A stretch of DNA of 64,000 nt from a virus: the IMG/VR virus record IMGVR_UViG_3300020444_000002, positions 1 through 64,000 of that record; one strand, written 5' to 3'. Made by a program: the position numbers and the translations under genes. Positions 33,349 through 41,610 of the stretch are shown here, one piece after another; position 1 is the first letter of the stretch, and every line of letters begins with the position of its first letter. Below the pieces are notes generated by a model that worked only from the letters and a program-made list of their open reading frames with translations, had not been told where the DNA came from and did not search any database.

Positions 33349-33665
33349 GCACACGGCAAATAGCCCCTCTTTTTACACTATGAAACAGCCAGGGTTTGTA
33401 CTAGTGCATTACCCGCAATGGGTGGGGGCGTAAGCCGTTTTGACCCGAACCAAGGCAAAAAGCCAAATTCGCTTATGGGTCTTATTGTCAAAGTGCTAAT
33501 GGATTTTCACCATTGCGGTGTAAAGCAGGAGTTTACGATACTCTTAAAACGTTGAGCCTGATTCTAGATTCTTTTCCCTGCCCTAGAACGCCAGGTCGCT
33601 TCCCTACAGGCGCACCAATGGTATTGATACGATTCAGAACTTTTTATTTTATATGTTCTATTACA

Positions 33666-33671
33666 ATTATA
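33666..33671 (-). promoter_or_regulatory. -10 box of the structured RNA
   Basis: AAGGTATAATTG, the same AAGGTATAAT context as the endonuclease gene at 617. No good -35 box, suggesting a separate promoter class. Confidence 0.5.
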
Positions 33672-33702
33672 CCTTATTCGGTTTTTGCAGGTTGTTGGGA
33701 AC

Positions 33703-35118
33703 TTATACCCCAATGCGGTTTAGGTTATGAGCAGGGTCTTTTATTTTGCCATGGACAGTACTGTGCTTTCTCACTGCTATAAAGAATGAATCTGCATAAT
33801 CCGGCGAGCGGCCGAGAATTTCTTTAATTTTTTCTTTCTTTGTCACTTTTTCAACACCGTCAACCATATCCGTATCGTGCGCACTTATCTCTCTCCACAG
33901 CTCATCCTCATTACCCCTATACGCATCCTTCTGGAATATTTGTATCTCAGCATCTTCTAGTGCCCGGCGAGCGTTTAGTGCAGTTTCGTTACGACTTTTA
34001 CCTGTAGCTACATACTCGTCGATATACCAACCTAACAATTTCATGTTGTCACGCATGCTAGTACCGACACCATTACATTCAATACTGATATGGTGGGCGT
34101 ATGCTTTTGTGAAGCCCTTGCTTTCTGCCCAAGCTATCAACTGTTGCGCGAAGAGATACCCAATAGGTCTAGAGTCAACTTCACTGCTTTGGCCGTAAGT
34201 CCTCTCTGGTATTTTTAGCTCGCGCTGTTCCATAACAATATCATCTTCAATAAGGGTTGCAACACAAGCGTCACCACCACCATCACTCACATCCACTCCA
34301 ATCACTTTGTTAAATTTAGTACGGGTGAATTTAGGGATAATATTACCAACTTCGTTGCGTTCTGGTTCGGGGAGGCGGAAGATACTAGCTCTTTCCCATA
34401 GGTAACCTTTAATAAGCGCATGGTCTTCGTCGAGGTAGTTCCAGTTGTTGCGTAAGTAGCGTTCAACCCACCACTTCGGCTTACTACGAATGAGAGAATT
34501 AATATCTTTATCTGACTGCCAGCTATCCTCTAGGGTGAACTCAATCACCATAACATTGCTTGGTAGCTGGCCCTTCTTCCATTTATCATAGTAACGGTTT
34601 TTAGCCCATCCATTATTTGGGTTCATGGTGTGGATATTTATACTCGGTTGGCCTTCCTGGTTAGCACGCCCCTTACGAGACATAATCATATCGGCCGCAT
34701 CCTCAATTAACTCGTTCGACTCTTCCAGTTGGTTAGCAGTAATATCAAGACCCTTAATTTTGTTTTGGTCTTTGTCGGTGCTAGAGTCTGCCTGCGCAAA
34801 AGTAATGAGGCTCTTATTGGGGAATTCTATTAACAGCGAACCTTCATTAAGCTTGTAATGCTTATCCTCAACCATATTCATGTCTGACATCATCTTCTTA
34901 TAGGTGCGCCAGATTGTCTTACGCGCCGTGTTGAAGTTCTTACGCCATACAAATAGCTGCGAATGGGGGAAGGCTTCCGCTATAGATATGAACACATGAG
35001 CCGTTAAGGCACTCTTACCTGTACCAGTTGGTCCAATTAGAATAATCTCATCTATTTCTGGACGAGTGTTTATAATATCTATTACCGACTGTTGCTTAGG
35101 CTTGAGTTGTAGAGTCAT
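33703..35118 (-). CDS. terminase large subunit
   Basis: The 471-residue protein has Walker A GPTGTGKS at residues 29-36, a Walker B-like region before EESNELIEDAADMI, and an RNase H-like nuclease domain with KVIGVDVSDGGGD near residue 265 and further acidic residues (IECNGVG, DYADSFFIA). It packages DNA at the portal. It overlaps the small subunit gene by 23 bases. Confidence 0.92.
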   Translation of the reverse strand: MTLQLKPKQQSVIDIINTRPEIDEIILIGPTGTGKSALTAHVFISIAEAFPHSQLFVWRKNFNTARKTIWRTYKKMMSDMNMVEDKHYKLNEGSLLIEFPNKSLITFAQADSSTDKDQNKIKGLDITANQLEESNELIEDAADMIMSRKGRANQEGQPSINIHTMNPNNGWAKNRYYDKWKKGQLPSNVMVIEFTLEDSWQSDKDINSLIRSKPKWWVERYLRNNWNYLDEDHALIKGYLWERASIFRLPEPERNEVGNIIPKFTRTKFNKVIGVDVSDGGGDACVATLIEDDIVMEQRELKIPERTYGQSSEVDSRPIGYLFAQQLIAWAESKGFTKAYAHHISIECNGVGTSMRDNMKLLGWYIDEYVATGKSRNETALNARRALEDAEIQIFQKDAYRGNEDELWREISAHDTDMVDGVEKVTKKEKIKEILGRSPDYADSFFIAVRKHSTVHGKIKDPAHNLNRIGV

Positions 35119-35539
35119 TTTCTTCCTCTAGCTTCTCTGGCTCTATGATCTGTCCGTCAATGATATTGCGTGGCTTAATTTGGCTTACTACAACAGGTTC
35201 TATCTTAATAGATTCACCATTGCTCGTTAGGTCAACCTTATCGCCCCAACCTGTCTTGCGCAACCATTCCGCAGAGAAGTGACTACCACCCATAGCTTTA
35301 ATAGCCTGAGCGATTGTAACGGCTTGCATAAGGGTTTTGGTACCGCTAGGCTCTAGCCACCTAGGCTTACGCTCCATATTCTCTACAAGTGTTTGAAAAA
35401 GCTCATCGTCTTCAAGCAGCTCCTGTACAACGGTAGACCAGTTGCGGCTCCCCTTCTTGCGTCCTTGGAGGCCGTTTGCCCCCGGTTTTAACTGGGCTAT
35501 TTGTTTTTCTCGTTTCTCTGGGTCTGATGATATTGGCAT
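35096..35539 (-). CDS. terminase small subunit candidate
   Basis: The 147-residue protein has a basic N-terminal part (GANGLQGRKKGSRNWSTVVQ), central helices (TKTLMQAVTIAQAIKAMGGS) and an acidic tail. Its place directly upstream of the large subunit is the main evidence. It is the first gene of the late operon. Confidence 0.72.
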   Translation of the reverse strand: MPISSDPEKREKQIAQLKPGANGLQGRKKGSRNWSTVVQELLEDDELFQTLVENMERKPRWLEPSGTKTLMQAVTIAQAIKAMGGSHFSAEWLRKTGWGDKVDLTSNGESIKIEPVVVSQIKPRNIIDGQIIEPEKLEEENDSTTQA

Positions 35540-35601
35540 TGTTCTTTGCTCTTTTTGTTTAATTTATCAGAATAATACTGATATTTTACTGTTATATGCC
35601 T

Positions 35602-35607
35602 ATTATA
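35602..35607 (-). promoter_or_regulatory. -10 box of the late operon promoter
   Basis: TGTTGTATAATAGG lies between an upstream terminator and the terminase genes. It has no early-type -35, so it is probably a late promoter. Confidence 0.5.
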
Positions 35608-35624
35608 CAACATTCCCCATTCAA

Positions 35625-35652
35625 TAAAGAAAGACGCCTCCTGCGAGACGTC
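35625..35652 (-). terminator. intrinsic terminator separating early and late regions
   Basis: GACGTCTC-gcag-GAGGCGTC followed by TTTCTTT on the minus strand. Confidence 0.82.
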
Positions 35653-35703
35653 AATGAGGTTTAATGGTGACTTTAGGTGCGTTCCTTTGATTGGCTAATT
35701 TTA

Positions 35704-35859
35704 TTAAAACCTACAACTAGCCCCGCCATCACAAAACAGTCTTTCAGTCGTGATTATCGCCCAAATCTCACCAAGATTAAATGCAACGATAAGTAAGAAT
35801 ACAACACCCATAGCCACACACAGACCGATCATTATACTGTTGCCGTCGTACTCTTTCAT
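35704..35859 (-). CDS. small membrane protein, 51 residues
   Basis: One membrane segment (MIGLCVAMGVVFLLIVAFNL) is followed by a tail with two cysteines. The start overlaps the preceding stop (TAATG). Unknown; last gene before the terminator. Confidence 0.6.
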   Translation of the reverse strand: MKEYDGNSIMIGLCVAMGVVFLLIVAFNLGEIWAIITTERLFCDGGASCRF

Positions 35860-36095
35860 TAGACCAATCCCCTAGTCTTGAAGATTCCTAGGTTTTCTCG
35901 TTCGCTCTGAGTCATTGGGAAGTTGGCTAGGTCGTTGATTACTGTGCCAGCTTCGCCACCGAATGAATAGTATTTGCCAGTTGTTATATTGTAAACCATA
36001 GCTGTGTCAAAGTGGTCCCACTCGATCCCAATTGTGTCGCCATAACTTGTTAACTCATTATCGACGGTTGCCCGGTAATAGTTGATTGTTTTCAT
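35859..36095 (-). CDS. hypothetical protein, 78 residues
   Basis: The protein (MKTINYYRATVDNELTSYGD) is beta-rich. It is first in a unit driven by the promoter at 36131, with the shared CTAAGAAAGGC leader motif before its ATG. Confidence 0.62.
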   Translation of the reverse strand: MKTINYYRATVDNELTSYGDTIGIEWDHFDTAMVYNITTGKYYSFGGEAGTVINDLANFPMTQSERENLGIFKTRGLV

Positions 36096-36130
36096 TGTGA
36101 TTTGCCTTTCTTAGTTGCTTATCAAGTTTA

Positions 36131-36159
36131 ATTATGCTCTCAAAAGACAAAAAAAGCAA
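36131..36159 (-). promoter_or_regulatory. early-type promoter, TTGCTT-17-CATAAT
   Basis: The transcript leader contains CTAAGAAAGGC, complementary to the candidate small RNA at 50298-50380. Confidence 0.85.
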
Positions 36160-36177
36160 GCCCATTTTTAGTACTGC

Positions 36178-36399
36178 CTATTTTTCCATTACAAACTTTA
36201 CAACTCTCACATTATTTGGCAAGTCCTTCCCCCTTGAAGAGTTTTTCACTTCGGCGAGGCGCTCCTCTGCCTGCTTCTTGGTTTTGTACCAACGGATTTG
36301 CCTGTTCCCCCAACTGCCCCAAAAAGCAAAACAATCTTTACCGTCCTTATCCTCGTAGACGAGAATCCATATGTTATCAGCTATTGCGCGGTGTATCAT
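36178..36399 (-). CDS. hypothetical protein, 73 residues
   Basis: A beta-rich, Trp- and Lys-rich protein (FAFWGSWGNRQIRWYKTKKQ). It overlaps 36396 by four bases (ATGA). Unknown. Confidence 0.6.
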   Translation of the reverse strand: MIHRAIADNIWILVYEDKDGKDCFAFWGSWGNRQIRWYKTKKQAEERLAEVKNSSRGKDLPNNVRVVKFVMEK

Positions 36400-36596
36400 T
36401 TATCTTCTCCTGTATGTGTAGCTACCGTCTTCTTATGGCCGCATTCACATACAAATTCTGCGTACTCACACCTGTAGTCGCGTCTCATAATTATTTCCGG
36501 TTCACCCATGGCAAACCTCCTCACCTCCTCGACGACCTTTGGTGCGCCCTCGCCTATAAATGTCTTAACAAAATGGTATATGTGCTTATGTGTCAT
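36396..36596 (-). CDS. small zinc-knuckle-like protein, 66 residues
   Basis: The start ATG overlaps the preceding TGA (ATGA), so a longer TTG start is not preferred. Residues near the end, CEYAEFVCECGHKKTVATH, have Cys and His placed for one metal. Unknown. Confidence 0.58.
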   Translation of the reverse strand: MTHKHIYHFVKTFIGEGAPKVVEEVRRFAMGEPEIIMRRDYRCEYAEFVCECGHKKTVATHTGEDK

Positions 36597-36781
36597 TTCT
36601 CTACCCAATACCCCCAACTATTAAGGTGCGATAAAGTGTTTATCTTGGGGTGTGAACCTTTGATATGCTGGTAAATAATATACAGACGACCCTGTATTCT
36701 CAACGTAGACAATATATTGTATCTAGCGCCACTGCACCTTGTTATTATGTCGCCTGCTTTAATGCAATTTACCCTAATCAC
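36593..36781 (-). CDS. hypothetical protein, 62 residues
   Basis: The basic, strand-rich protein (MIRVNCIKAGDIITRCSGAR) is preceded by a short gap from 36804. Unknown. Confidence 0.55.
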   Translation of the reverse strand: MIRVNCIKAGDIITRCSGARYNILSTLRIQGRLYIIYQHIKGSHPKINTLSHLNSWGYWVEK

Positions 36782-36803
36782 AACCTACAGCCCCACCTTA
36801 AAC

Positions 36804-37163
36804 TTACTGACATTTTTCATTGCCCACCTTCCTCGTGAGTTCGACAATGCGCCTATTGTTTATGCCTCTGAATATGTTTATCGCTTGATTGGTAATACGA
36901 GTTTCATTCCGCATAACACTATCTGGTTTTGCCTTACCCCTAAAACCTTCCATGTCGGCATTGATGTTTTTGCGTTCATCAACCCTCGCCAGCCTCTCTG
37001 CCTCAGCTTCTTGTTCGGCAATGTACGGCGCAAGTATCTCATACACATCTTCTGCTGATAGCATTGCACCACCACAGTCATGTACATCATCACCATCAAG
37101 GAAGTTTGCCTCGAAGTATGATTTGAATGATCCTTGTTCTTCTATGCTTTTACTTTTGGTCAT
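36804..37163 (-). CDS. hypothetical protein, 119 residues
   Basis: I choose the ATG at 37163 (MTKSKSIEEQGSF) because AAGGAG lies nine bases upstream and it overlaps the preceding stop as ATGA. The protein is acidic then basic, with a helix rich in Glu/Ala (YIAEQEAEAERLARVDERKN). Unknown. Confidence 0.6.
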   Translation of the reverse strand: MTKSKSIEEQGSFKSYFEANFLDGDDVHDCGGAMLSAEDVYEILAPYIAEQEAEAERLARVDERKNINADMEGFRGKAKPDSVMRNETRITNQAINIFRGINNRRIVELTRKVGNEKCQ

Positions 37164-37324
37164 CCCAAGTCTACTCCTTGCGATGCTATCGCAGCTTGAC
37201 ATATACGATCAAACGCCTCATCCTTATTTTCTTCGAGGTTTATCCATGTGTCATAGTCTTCTAGTATTTCAATTACTTTATTTGCAAACTCTACTTTTGT
37301 TCCATTTTCCCATGCATTACTCAT
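37160..37324 (-). CDS. small hypothetical protein, 54 residues
   Basis: MSNAWENGTKVEFANKVIEI begins a helical acidic protein. It overlaps the genes on both sides (eight and four bases), a typical phage gene chain. Unknown. Confidence 0.55.
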   Translation of the reverse strand: MSNAWENGTKVEFANKVIEILEDYDTWINLEENKDEAFDRICQAAIASQGVDLG

Positions 37325-37724
37325 CTCGTCCTCCATAACGTTTCTTTTCTTCTTGTAGGGCTTCCGTTACTCTGCTTCGGTAGGCATTCCATCCCTCGCT
37401 GTATACTTGGTAGCTGTTCTTCACAGGTCCGTTGCCGCCAGCATAATACCCCCTTTTTTTAGCTGGTTCATCGCGCTTATCTGGCATCACTGCGTTCATA
37501 CGCTCAAGGGCTTCTATAATACGGGAGTTGATGGTAGCCACCGTTTCGTATATTAGTTGAGCAGTTGGGTCTTCTTCATCGTCATAATTAACCGTTAAAC
37601 CAGCCCTATTGAATAGTGCCTCTATTTCCTCACGCAAGTCCCTGTTCTCTGGATTAGTCATAGTCATATGAAACGAATTGTCATCTGGATCAAAGTCACC
37701 TGTACCTGTTGTCAGTTTACTCAT
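37317..37724 (-). CDS. hypothetical protein, 135 residues
   Basis: The N-terminal half is acidic (GTGDFDPDDNSFHMTMTNPE); the C-terminal half is basic with KKRGYYAGGNGPVKNSYQVY. ATG at 37724 is preferred over a GTG one codon earlier, giving a one-base overlap with the preceding stop. Unknown. Confidence 0.6.
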   Translation of the reverse strand: MSKLTTGTGDFDPDDNSFHMTMTNPENRDLREEIEALFNRAGLTVNYDDEEDPTAQLIYETVATINSRIIEALERMNAVMPDKRDEPAKKRGYYAGGNGPVKNSYQVYSEGWNAYRSRVTEALQEEKKRYGGRDE

Positions 37725-38113
37725 CACTCATCTCCTTTAGGTTTAGTTGATAGCTGGGCGATAATAGCCGTATCTGAGTGCCTAACATCATATTTTTTAG
37801 TTGGGTCTATGCCGAACTTATCCCGAAACTCTTGCTTTGCTTGTTCATATGCCTCGGCTCTTTGTTGATGGATTAGTTCATCAATCCACTTCTCAGCAGT
37901 AGGAGAATATTTTTTGTATAGGTCCCGTCTATCATATCCAAGCAGATAGGTGTAATCGCCTATGATTCTGTGTGCGTTTCTAGGCTCCCCATCGCTAGAG
38001 CTTTCAGCTCCGTGCTCTGCACTAGTATCAGGCGTCTCCACCACATCCTGCGTATTCTGGTGGGGTGAGGAGGGTAGTTTATCATTCGTGGTGGGGTCAG
38101 GCGTTACAGTCAT
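37724..38113 (-). CDS. hypothetical protein, 129 residues
   Basis: The N-terminal 45 residues are disordered and acidic; the remainder is helical and Lys/Tyr-rich (IIGDYTYLLGYDRRDLYKKY). Overlaps neighbours by one and four bases. Unknown. Confidence 0.6.
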   Translation of the reverse strand: MTVTPDPTTNDKLPSSPHQNTQDVVETPDTSAEHGAESSSDGEPRNAHRIIGDYTYLLGYDRRDLYKKYSPTAEKWIDELIHQQRAEAYEQAKQEFRDKFGIDPTKKYDVRHSDTAIIAQLSTKPKGDE

Positions 38114-38592
38114 GGGTTATTCCTCCTATGTTCGATTATTGCCTGTCGTATTTCACCGTTCAGGCGGTTTATTTTCTCTACAAATGTTTCACTCTCAGGC
38201 GTTACTATGGGCTTGGGGGCGATACCAGTACCATCACACACGTCGCAATCATCTATTGTTATGGTACTCCGTGGATAGTCACATGTGGGGCATCCCAGCC
38301 TATTAGCCTCACCACCAATCGCAACATCGAACTCATGGTCTGGATTGTTGCATCGCATTTTACCGTCACCATCACAGGCACTACATTTTTCTTTGGGGGC
38401 GTAGTGGGCGAGTTGGTCGGCAAACGAAACCAGTACGTCTTCCCAATCCTGCCACGAACCATAATCGCCCTCAAGCTCGTTTCCAGCCTTTCTACCACTC
38501 GAGTAACATCCATCCTTACATTTAAGAATTGTCTCGTGTGCAAGCTCCCTAACTCCATCCAGCCAATCCTGTTCATCTGGTTTGTGGGTCAT
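38110..38592 (-). CDS. zinc-finger protein with DnaJ-type CxxCxGxG motifs
   Basis: The 160-residue protein has CSACDGDGKMRCNNPDH, CPTCDYP and CDVCDGTGIAP. These repeated CxxC(D)GxG units are the DnaJ-type zinc motif. It may bind unfolded or nucleic-acid partners. No J domain is present. Confidence 0.62.
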   Translation of the reverse strand: MTHKPDEQDWLDGVRELAHETILKCKDGCYSSGRKAGNELEGDYGSWQDWEDVLVSFADQLAHYAPKEKCSACDGDGKMRCNNPDHEFDVAIGGEANRLGCPTCDYPRSTITIDDCDVCDGTGIAPKPIVTPESETFVEKINRLNGEIRQAIIEHRRNNP

Positions 38593-38765
38593 GATATTGC
38601 TCCACTCAAAACGACAAACACTAACGTCAACACAAATGTTATTATAAACGTCCTAAATGGCACCTTGCTATTTTGTCCAAAATTATCTGCTAACATGGCT
38701 GCTACACCAGAAGTCATAGACACAAAACCACTTAATATTGCACATACCTGTAATGCTTCACTCAT
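38589..38765 (-). CDS. two-segment small membrane protein, 58 residues
   Basis: Hydrophobic segments lie at residues about 5-24 and 37-56 (FIITFVLTLVFVVLSGAI). It overlaps both neighbours by four bases (ATGA type). Unknown. Confidence 0.58.
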   Translation of the reverse strand: MSEALQVCAILSGFVSMTSGVAAMLADNFGQNSKVPFRTFIITFVLTLVFVVLSGAIS

Positions 38766-39112
38766 TCCTTTTCTCCTTTACTATTGGATTGGTGAGAGGG
38801 GGTCGAACCACCAACTTCATCGGCAAATTCTCTACCACCAAAACCCTCCGCCAACTCAATAACAGAGTGTCTATTAACGCCTTGTTCTAGAAAGCCTTGT
38901 AAAAAGTTTTTCATCTTATCCTTGGTCTCATAAACCTCGGATAGCAAGGTGACGTGTTGCGGGCTGTCTTTCACCCAATAAGCTTTACATATTGCACCAC
39001 CGCCTATACTCGGCGTAAGTATACTGCCATCATCCAAATAATTTAGGTCATTATTCGGCGATACATAGAAGAATGCTCTATCCTCTAATGCTTGTTTTAA
39101 TTCTTTTGCCAT
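38762..39112 (-). CDS. hypothetical protein, 116 residues
   Basis: The ATG at 39112 has AGGAG five bases upstream, better than the GTG two codons earlier. The protein (MAKELKQALEDRAFFYVSPN) has mixed alpha-beta character and an acidic end. Unknown. Confidence 0.6.
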   Translation of the reverse strand: MAKELKQALEDRAFFYVSPNNDLNYLDDGSILTPSIGGGAICKAYWVKDSPQHVTLLSEVYETKDKMKNFLQGFLEQGVNRHSVIELAEGFGGREFADEVGGSTPSHQSNSKGEKE

Positions 39113-39114
39113 AC

Positions 39115-39405
39115 TCACTCCTCACTCTCTAGTTTAGATTTGATTTCTGATATGCGGTCAAACACCCGTTTCGCAAACATCTGTGCTCCACCCGGCATAT
39201 CAACCCGTATTTTATTGAAACCATCGACCTCCTCTAAACGCCCTTGCCAGTACCAGGTGAGGAGGGCTTGTTTGGCTTCCTGAATATATTTGTTATATTT
39301 TGCCATTGTTTTTGCATTGTGTTTTTCAAAATCAACTTCTGGGAAATATACCTTTAGAAGAATATCCTCTACAAACCTCTCTGCGTCTTGTGTGTTAGCT
39401 GTCAT
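39115..39405 (-). CDS. hypothetical protein, 96 residues
   Basis: A helical protein (AKTMAKYNKYIQEAKQALLT) overlapping the gene upstream by 11 bases. Unknown. Confidence 0.6.
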   Translation of the reverse strand: MTANTQDAERFVEDILLKVYFPEVDFEKHNAKTMAKYNKYIQEAKQALLTWYWQGRLEEVDGFNKIRVDMPGGAQMFAKRVFDRISEIKSKLESEE

Positions 39406-39952
39406 GATTATCCTCCGTAGAGGTTAGTGCGGCAAGGAGGTTGGACTGATAATCCGTAACACCATTGCAATAACCTGTATATTCGCCCATCTCACCAAGA
39501 GACATATTCTTTAATTCCCTGGCAGACATTGCGCCAAGTCCTAAGCCTGGCTTCGCACTCTGCACTAGCTCTCTTGTCGCTTCTATGATGGCTGCGTGGG
39601 CTTCCCCTTTTACGGAATAACCTGCGTTGTATGCGTGTTCAAGCAGCTCATCTATCCGTTCACTATATTCAGTTGGGTTTAGTTTTTCACCCCATTTATC
39701 GTAGTAGCTATCATCTTTGGGGTTGAAATACTCATCGTTGCTAATTGGTAAATATAAATCGTATTTGATACATATTTTTAACGCCCAATCATAATCACCA
39801 TAAGTTATTTCATCTTCTGTATGTCCCATAAGCATAGAGCAGTTTACTAATTTGTACCCCTGTTCTGATTTCTGATTATTAAAGTGTTGCGTAATAGTAT
39901 AACGTCTATCGCCAACAACGTTCTGATTCGGCATACCATTCTGTTTACTCAT
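39395..39952 (-). CDS. hypothetical protein, 185 residues
   Basis: The protein (MSKQNGMPNQNVVGDRRYTI) has an acidic Tyr-rich middle and a helical end with LGLGAMSARELKNMSLGEMG. Overlaps the preceding gene by four bases. Unknown. Confidence 0.6.
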   Translation of the reverse strand: MSKQNGMPNQNVVGDRRYTITQHFNNQKSEQGYKLVNCSMLMGHTEDEITYGDYDWALKICIKYDLYLPISNDEYFNPKDDSYYDKWGEKLNPTEYSERIDELLEHAYNAGYSVKGEAHAAIIEATRELVQSAKPGLGLGAMSARELKNMSLGEMGEYTGYCNGVTDYQSNLLAALTSTEDNHDS

Positions 39953-40455
39953 TGTGTACCTTCCTTTTTGAGTTGAGCCTCTAAGGTTCCGATTTCTTCA
40001 TCAATATAATCTGGGTGTATCTCAAAGCAGCCATCGTGTGCAGATAGACCGTCGCCTGTACTCAGTCGCCTCCAAACATTCAACTCACCTTCAGCTATCG
40101 CCCTGTTACGTTCTACTGCGATAAAGTCAGCTAACTCTGATACTTCGAATGAGTAAATATACTCGCCAGTTTCTTCATCTTGACCAACTGATATTGACAA
40201 GTCATGTAGAGCGTCTTTCAGTTCGTCATCCCCTTCCACTGCATACTTCTGTGCGTAGTGGGTTTCAAGGGCAGACCTATATTTAGATAGCATGTTTTCG
40301 GCGGCGACTTTACACTCTACTGCAACGGCATCATATTTCTCACCTGCATCTATTCTGTATTTCCAACTATCATAGTAGTAGTTGAATATACAAGCTCTAA
40401 TGTCACTCTCAATCCGCTTCATTGTCTTCTCATTAGTGTCGTTAGTGTTAGTCAT
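39949..40455 (-). CDS. hypothetical protein, 168 residues
   Basis: An acidic, mostly helical protein with Tyr-rich IRACIFNYYYDSWKYRIDAG near the N terminus. Unknown. Confidence 0.6.
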   Translation of the reverse strand: MTNTNDTNEKTMKRIESDIRACIFNYYYDSWKYRIDAGEKYDAVAVECKVAAENMLSKYRSALETHYAQKYAVEGDDELKDALHDLSISVGQDEETGEYIYSFEVSELADFIAVERNRAIAEGELNVWRRLSTGDGLSAHDGCFEIHPDYIDEEIGTLEAQLKKEGTQ

Positions 40456-40460
40456 TGTGG

Positions 40461-40691
40461 TTATCCTTCTTCAGCCTCGTTACCACCCCAATCACCACGC
40501 CATATAAAGCAGAATTTGAAAGCTTCGAGCATGATTGGATGTCCCGACACTGGATAGACCCATGGCCTCGGATTATCCCCTCCACCAATACCTATCCTTT
40601 CAATTGTTATTACCTCGCCCCGCTTATAGTTTGCGTAACCATCAGAATAGTTAAACATGCAAACGTATTCGTTATAATCTATAATAGTCAT
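40461..40691 (-). CDS. hypothetical protein, 76 residues
   Basis: A beta-rich, Gly/Trp-rich protein (EVITIERIGIGGGDNPRPWV) of possible SH3-like fold. Overlaps the upstream gene by four bases. Unknown. Confidence 0.6.
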   Translation of the reverse strand: MTIIDYNEYVCMFNYSDGYANYKRGEVITIERIGIGGGDNPRPWVYPVSGHPIMLEAFKFCFIWRGDWGGNEAEEG

Positions 40692-40924
40692 CTTTCCCTC
40701 CTATCCGCGAACAAGATGTCTTTCACCGGTACAGTTGGGTTCATTGTTGGGTCTTCTGACCACCCAAAATCACCAGTAGGCTCGCCACTATCAACATCAA
40801 AATCTACAAATAGGTAGTACCCTCTGCACTCTATTGTCACTTGTTCGATAGGCTTGCCGCCGTTTGCTATTTCAATATTAGCGCCTGTCTTTGCCCGGAA
40901 CCACAGTTTTTCAAAAATATTCAT
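40688..40924 (-). CDS. hypothetical protein, 78 residues
   Basis: The ATG at 40924 follows AGAGGGTGAAAATT and is preferred over an upstream TTG that would overlap the previous gene. The sequence (MNIFEKLWFRAKTGANIEIA) is beta-rich and acidic. Unknown. Confidence 0.58.
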   Translation of the reverse strand: MNIFEKLWFRAKTGANIEIANGGKPIEQVTIECRGYYLFVDFDVDSGEPTGDFGWSEDPTMNPTVPVKDILFADRRER

Positions 40925-40947
40925 AATTTTCACCCTCTTTACCCACT

Positions 40948-41184
40948 TTATCTGATCTTTTTTACTGGTGTACAAAATACCTTTTTGTCATCTGCTATAT
41001 ATGCCGAACCGTTGCTCTCATAGCAATTATTAACATCAATGCGAAACTGCATAACCTCACTCGTTACCATCGATTGTACTAGCGCACTCTTTGGGATTAC
41101 AATAAACACTATGGCCAGTATGGACGCTACCAACGAGATGCCGAAAAAGAGTAGAAGAAGAAATAGTTTATTTTCTTCACTCAT
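40948..41184 (-). CDS. small membrane-anchored protein, 78 residues
   Basis: One membrane segment at about residues 6-30 (FLLLLFFGISLVASILAIVF), then a short external domain with two cysteines (NNCYESNG...VFCTPV). AGGGTG precedes the ATG. Unknown. Confidence 0.6.
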   Translation of the reverse strand: MSEENKLFLLLLFFGISLVASILAIVFIVIPKSALVQSMVTSEVMQFRIDVNNCYESNGSAYIADDKKVFCTPVKKIR

Positions 41185-41506
41185 ATTTAACACCCTGTTT
41201 GTAAAAGTTTATACCTTCATCAACACTTGTTTTGCTGCTAGACTTTCTGTACCCTTTGCTGATTTTTGCCATTCGCTTAATATTTCTCTCGCAACGTATT
41301 ACATCGCGCCAAGCCATTAGGCCTTTATATTGAGCTATAGCGCCAACAACAAACAGTAGGCAACCTATTAATGGGTTGACACCAGATAAAAGTACGATAG
41401 AAGACAATAGCATAGAAGATGAACCCCACCTTAGATGGATTATTGATTCTGTACAGGCATTGTACATCCTATGATGCCCTAACTCCTTATAAAGAGGCTT
41501 GCTCAT
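41177..41506 (-). CDS. membrane protein, 109 residues
   Basis: Two adjacent membrane segments (about 32-68) are followed by a basic tail (KRMAKISKGYRKSSSKTSVD). Overlaps 40948-41184 by eight bases. Unknown. Confidence 0.58.
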   Translation of the reverse strand: MSKPLYKELGHHRMYNACTESIIHLRWGSSSMLLSSIVLLSGVNPLIGCLLFVVGAIAQYKGLMAWRDVIRCERNIKRMAKISKGYRKSSSKTSVDEGINFYKQGVKYE

Positions 41507-41508
41507 AA

Positions 41509-41610
41509 TTACTTGCCCTTATCATCTTTCTTGCCAGCTAAGTACCCAAGCCTAAAGCCTACAATCGGCGATAGCAAAAGGGCGATCAGGATTATAAGAG
41601 GTTCAATCAT
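41509..41610 (-). CDS. tiny membrane protein, 33 residues
   Basis: MIEPLIILIALLLSPIVGFR is followed by a short polar tail ending DDKGK. The start overlaps the preceding stop (ATGA), supporting a real gene. Unknown. Confidence 0.5.
   Translation of the reverse strand: MIEPLIILIALLLSPIVGFRLGYLAGKKDDKGK

Larger units (their letters stand above)
33262..33659 (-). ncRNA. structured non-coding RNA between terminase and portal genes
   Basis: The 479 bases between 33224 and 33702 have no convincing gene. TATAAT at 33666-33671 and the terminator at 33262 bound about 400 bases. An 11-base perfect helix joins 33631-33641 with 33325-33335, closing about 317 bases. Inside are GACCC/GGGTC with GGC/GCC nested, TTCTAG/CTAGAA, GCGCC/GGCGT, and a 9-base perfect helix CCGCAATGG/CCATTGCGG that competes with local hairpins. 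A second extended -10 (TGCTATAAT, 33343-33348) could start a 75-base RNA from the 3' end. Class not recognised. Confidence 0.75.

Noticed and set aside
33513-33782. Plus-strand 89-codon frame in the terminase-portal gap
   Set aside because: It crosses into the terminase gene, has no ribosome site, and the region shows RNA helices instead.
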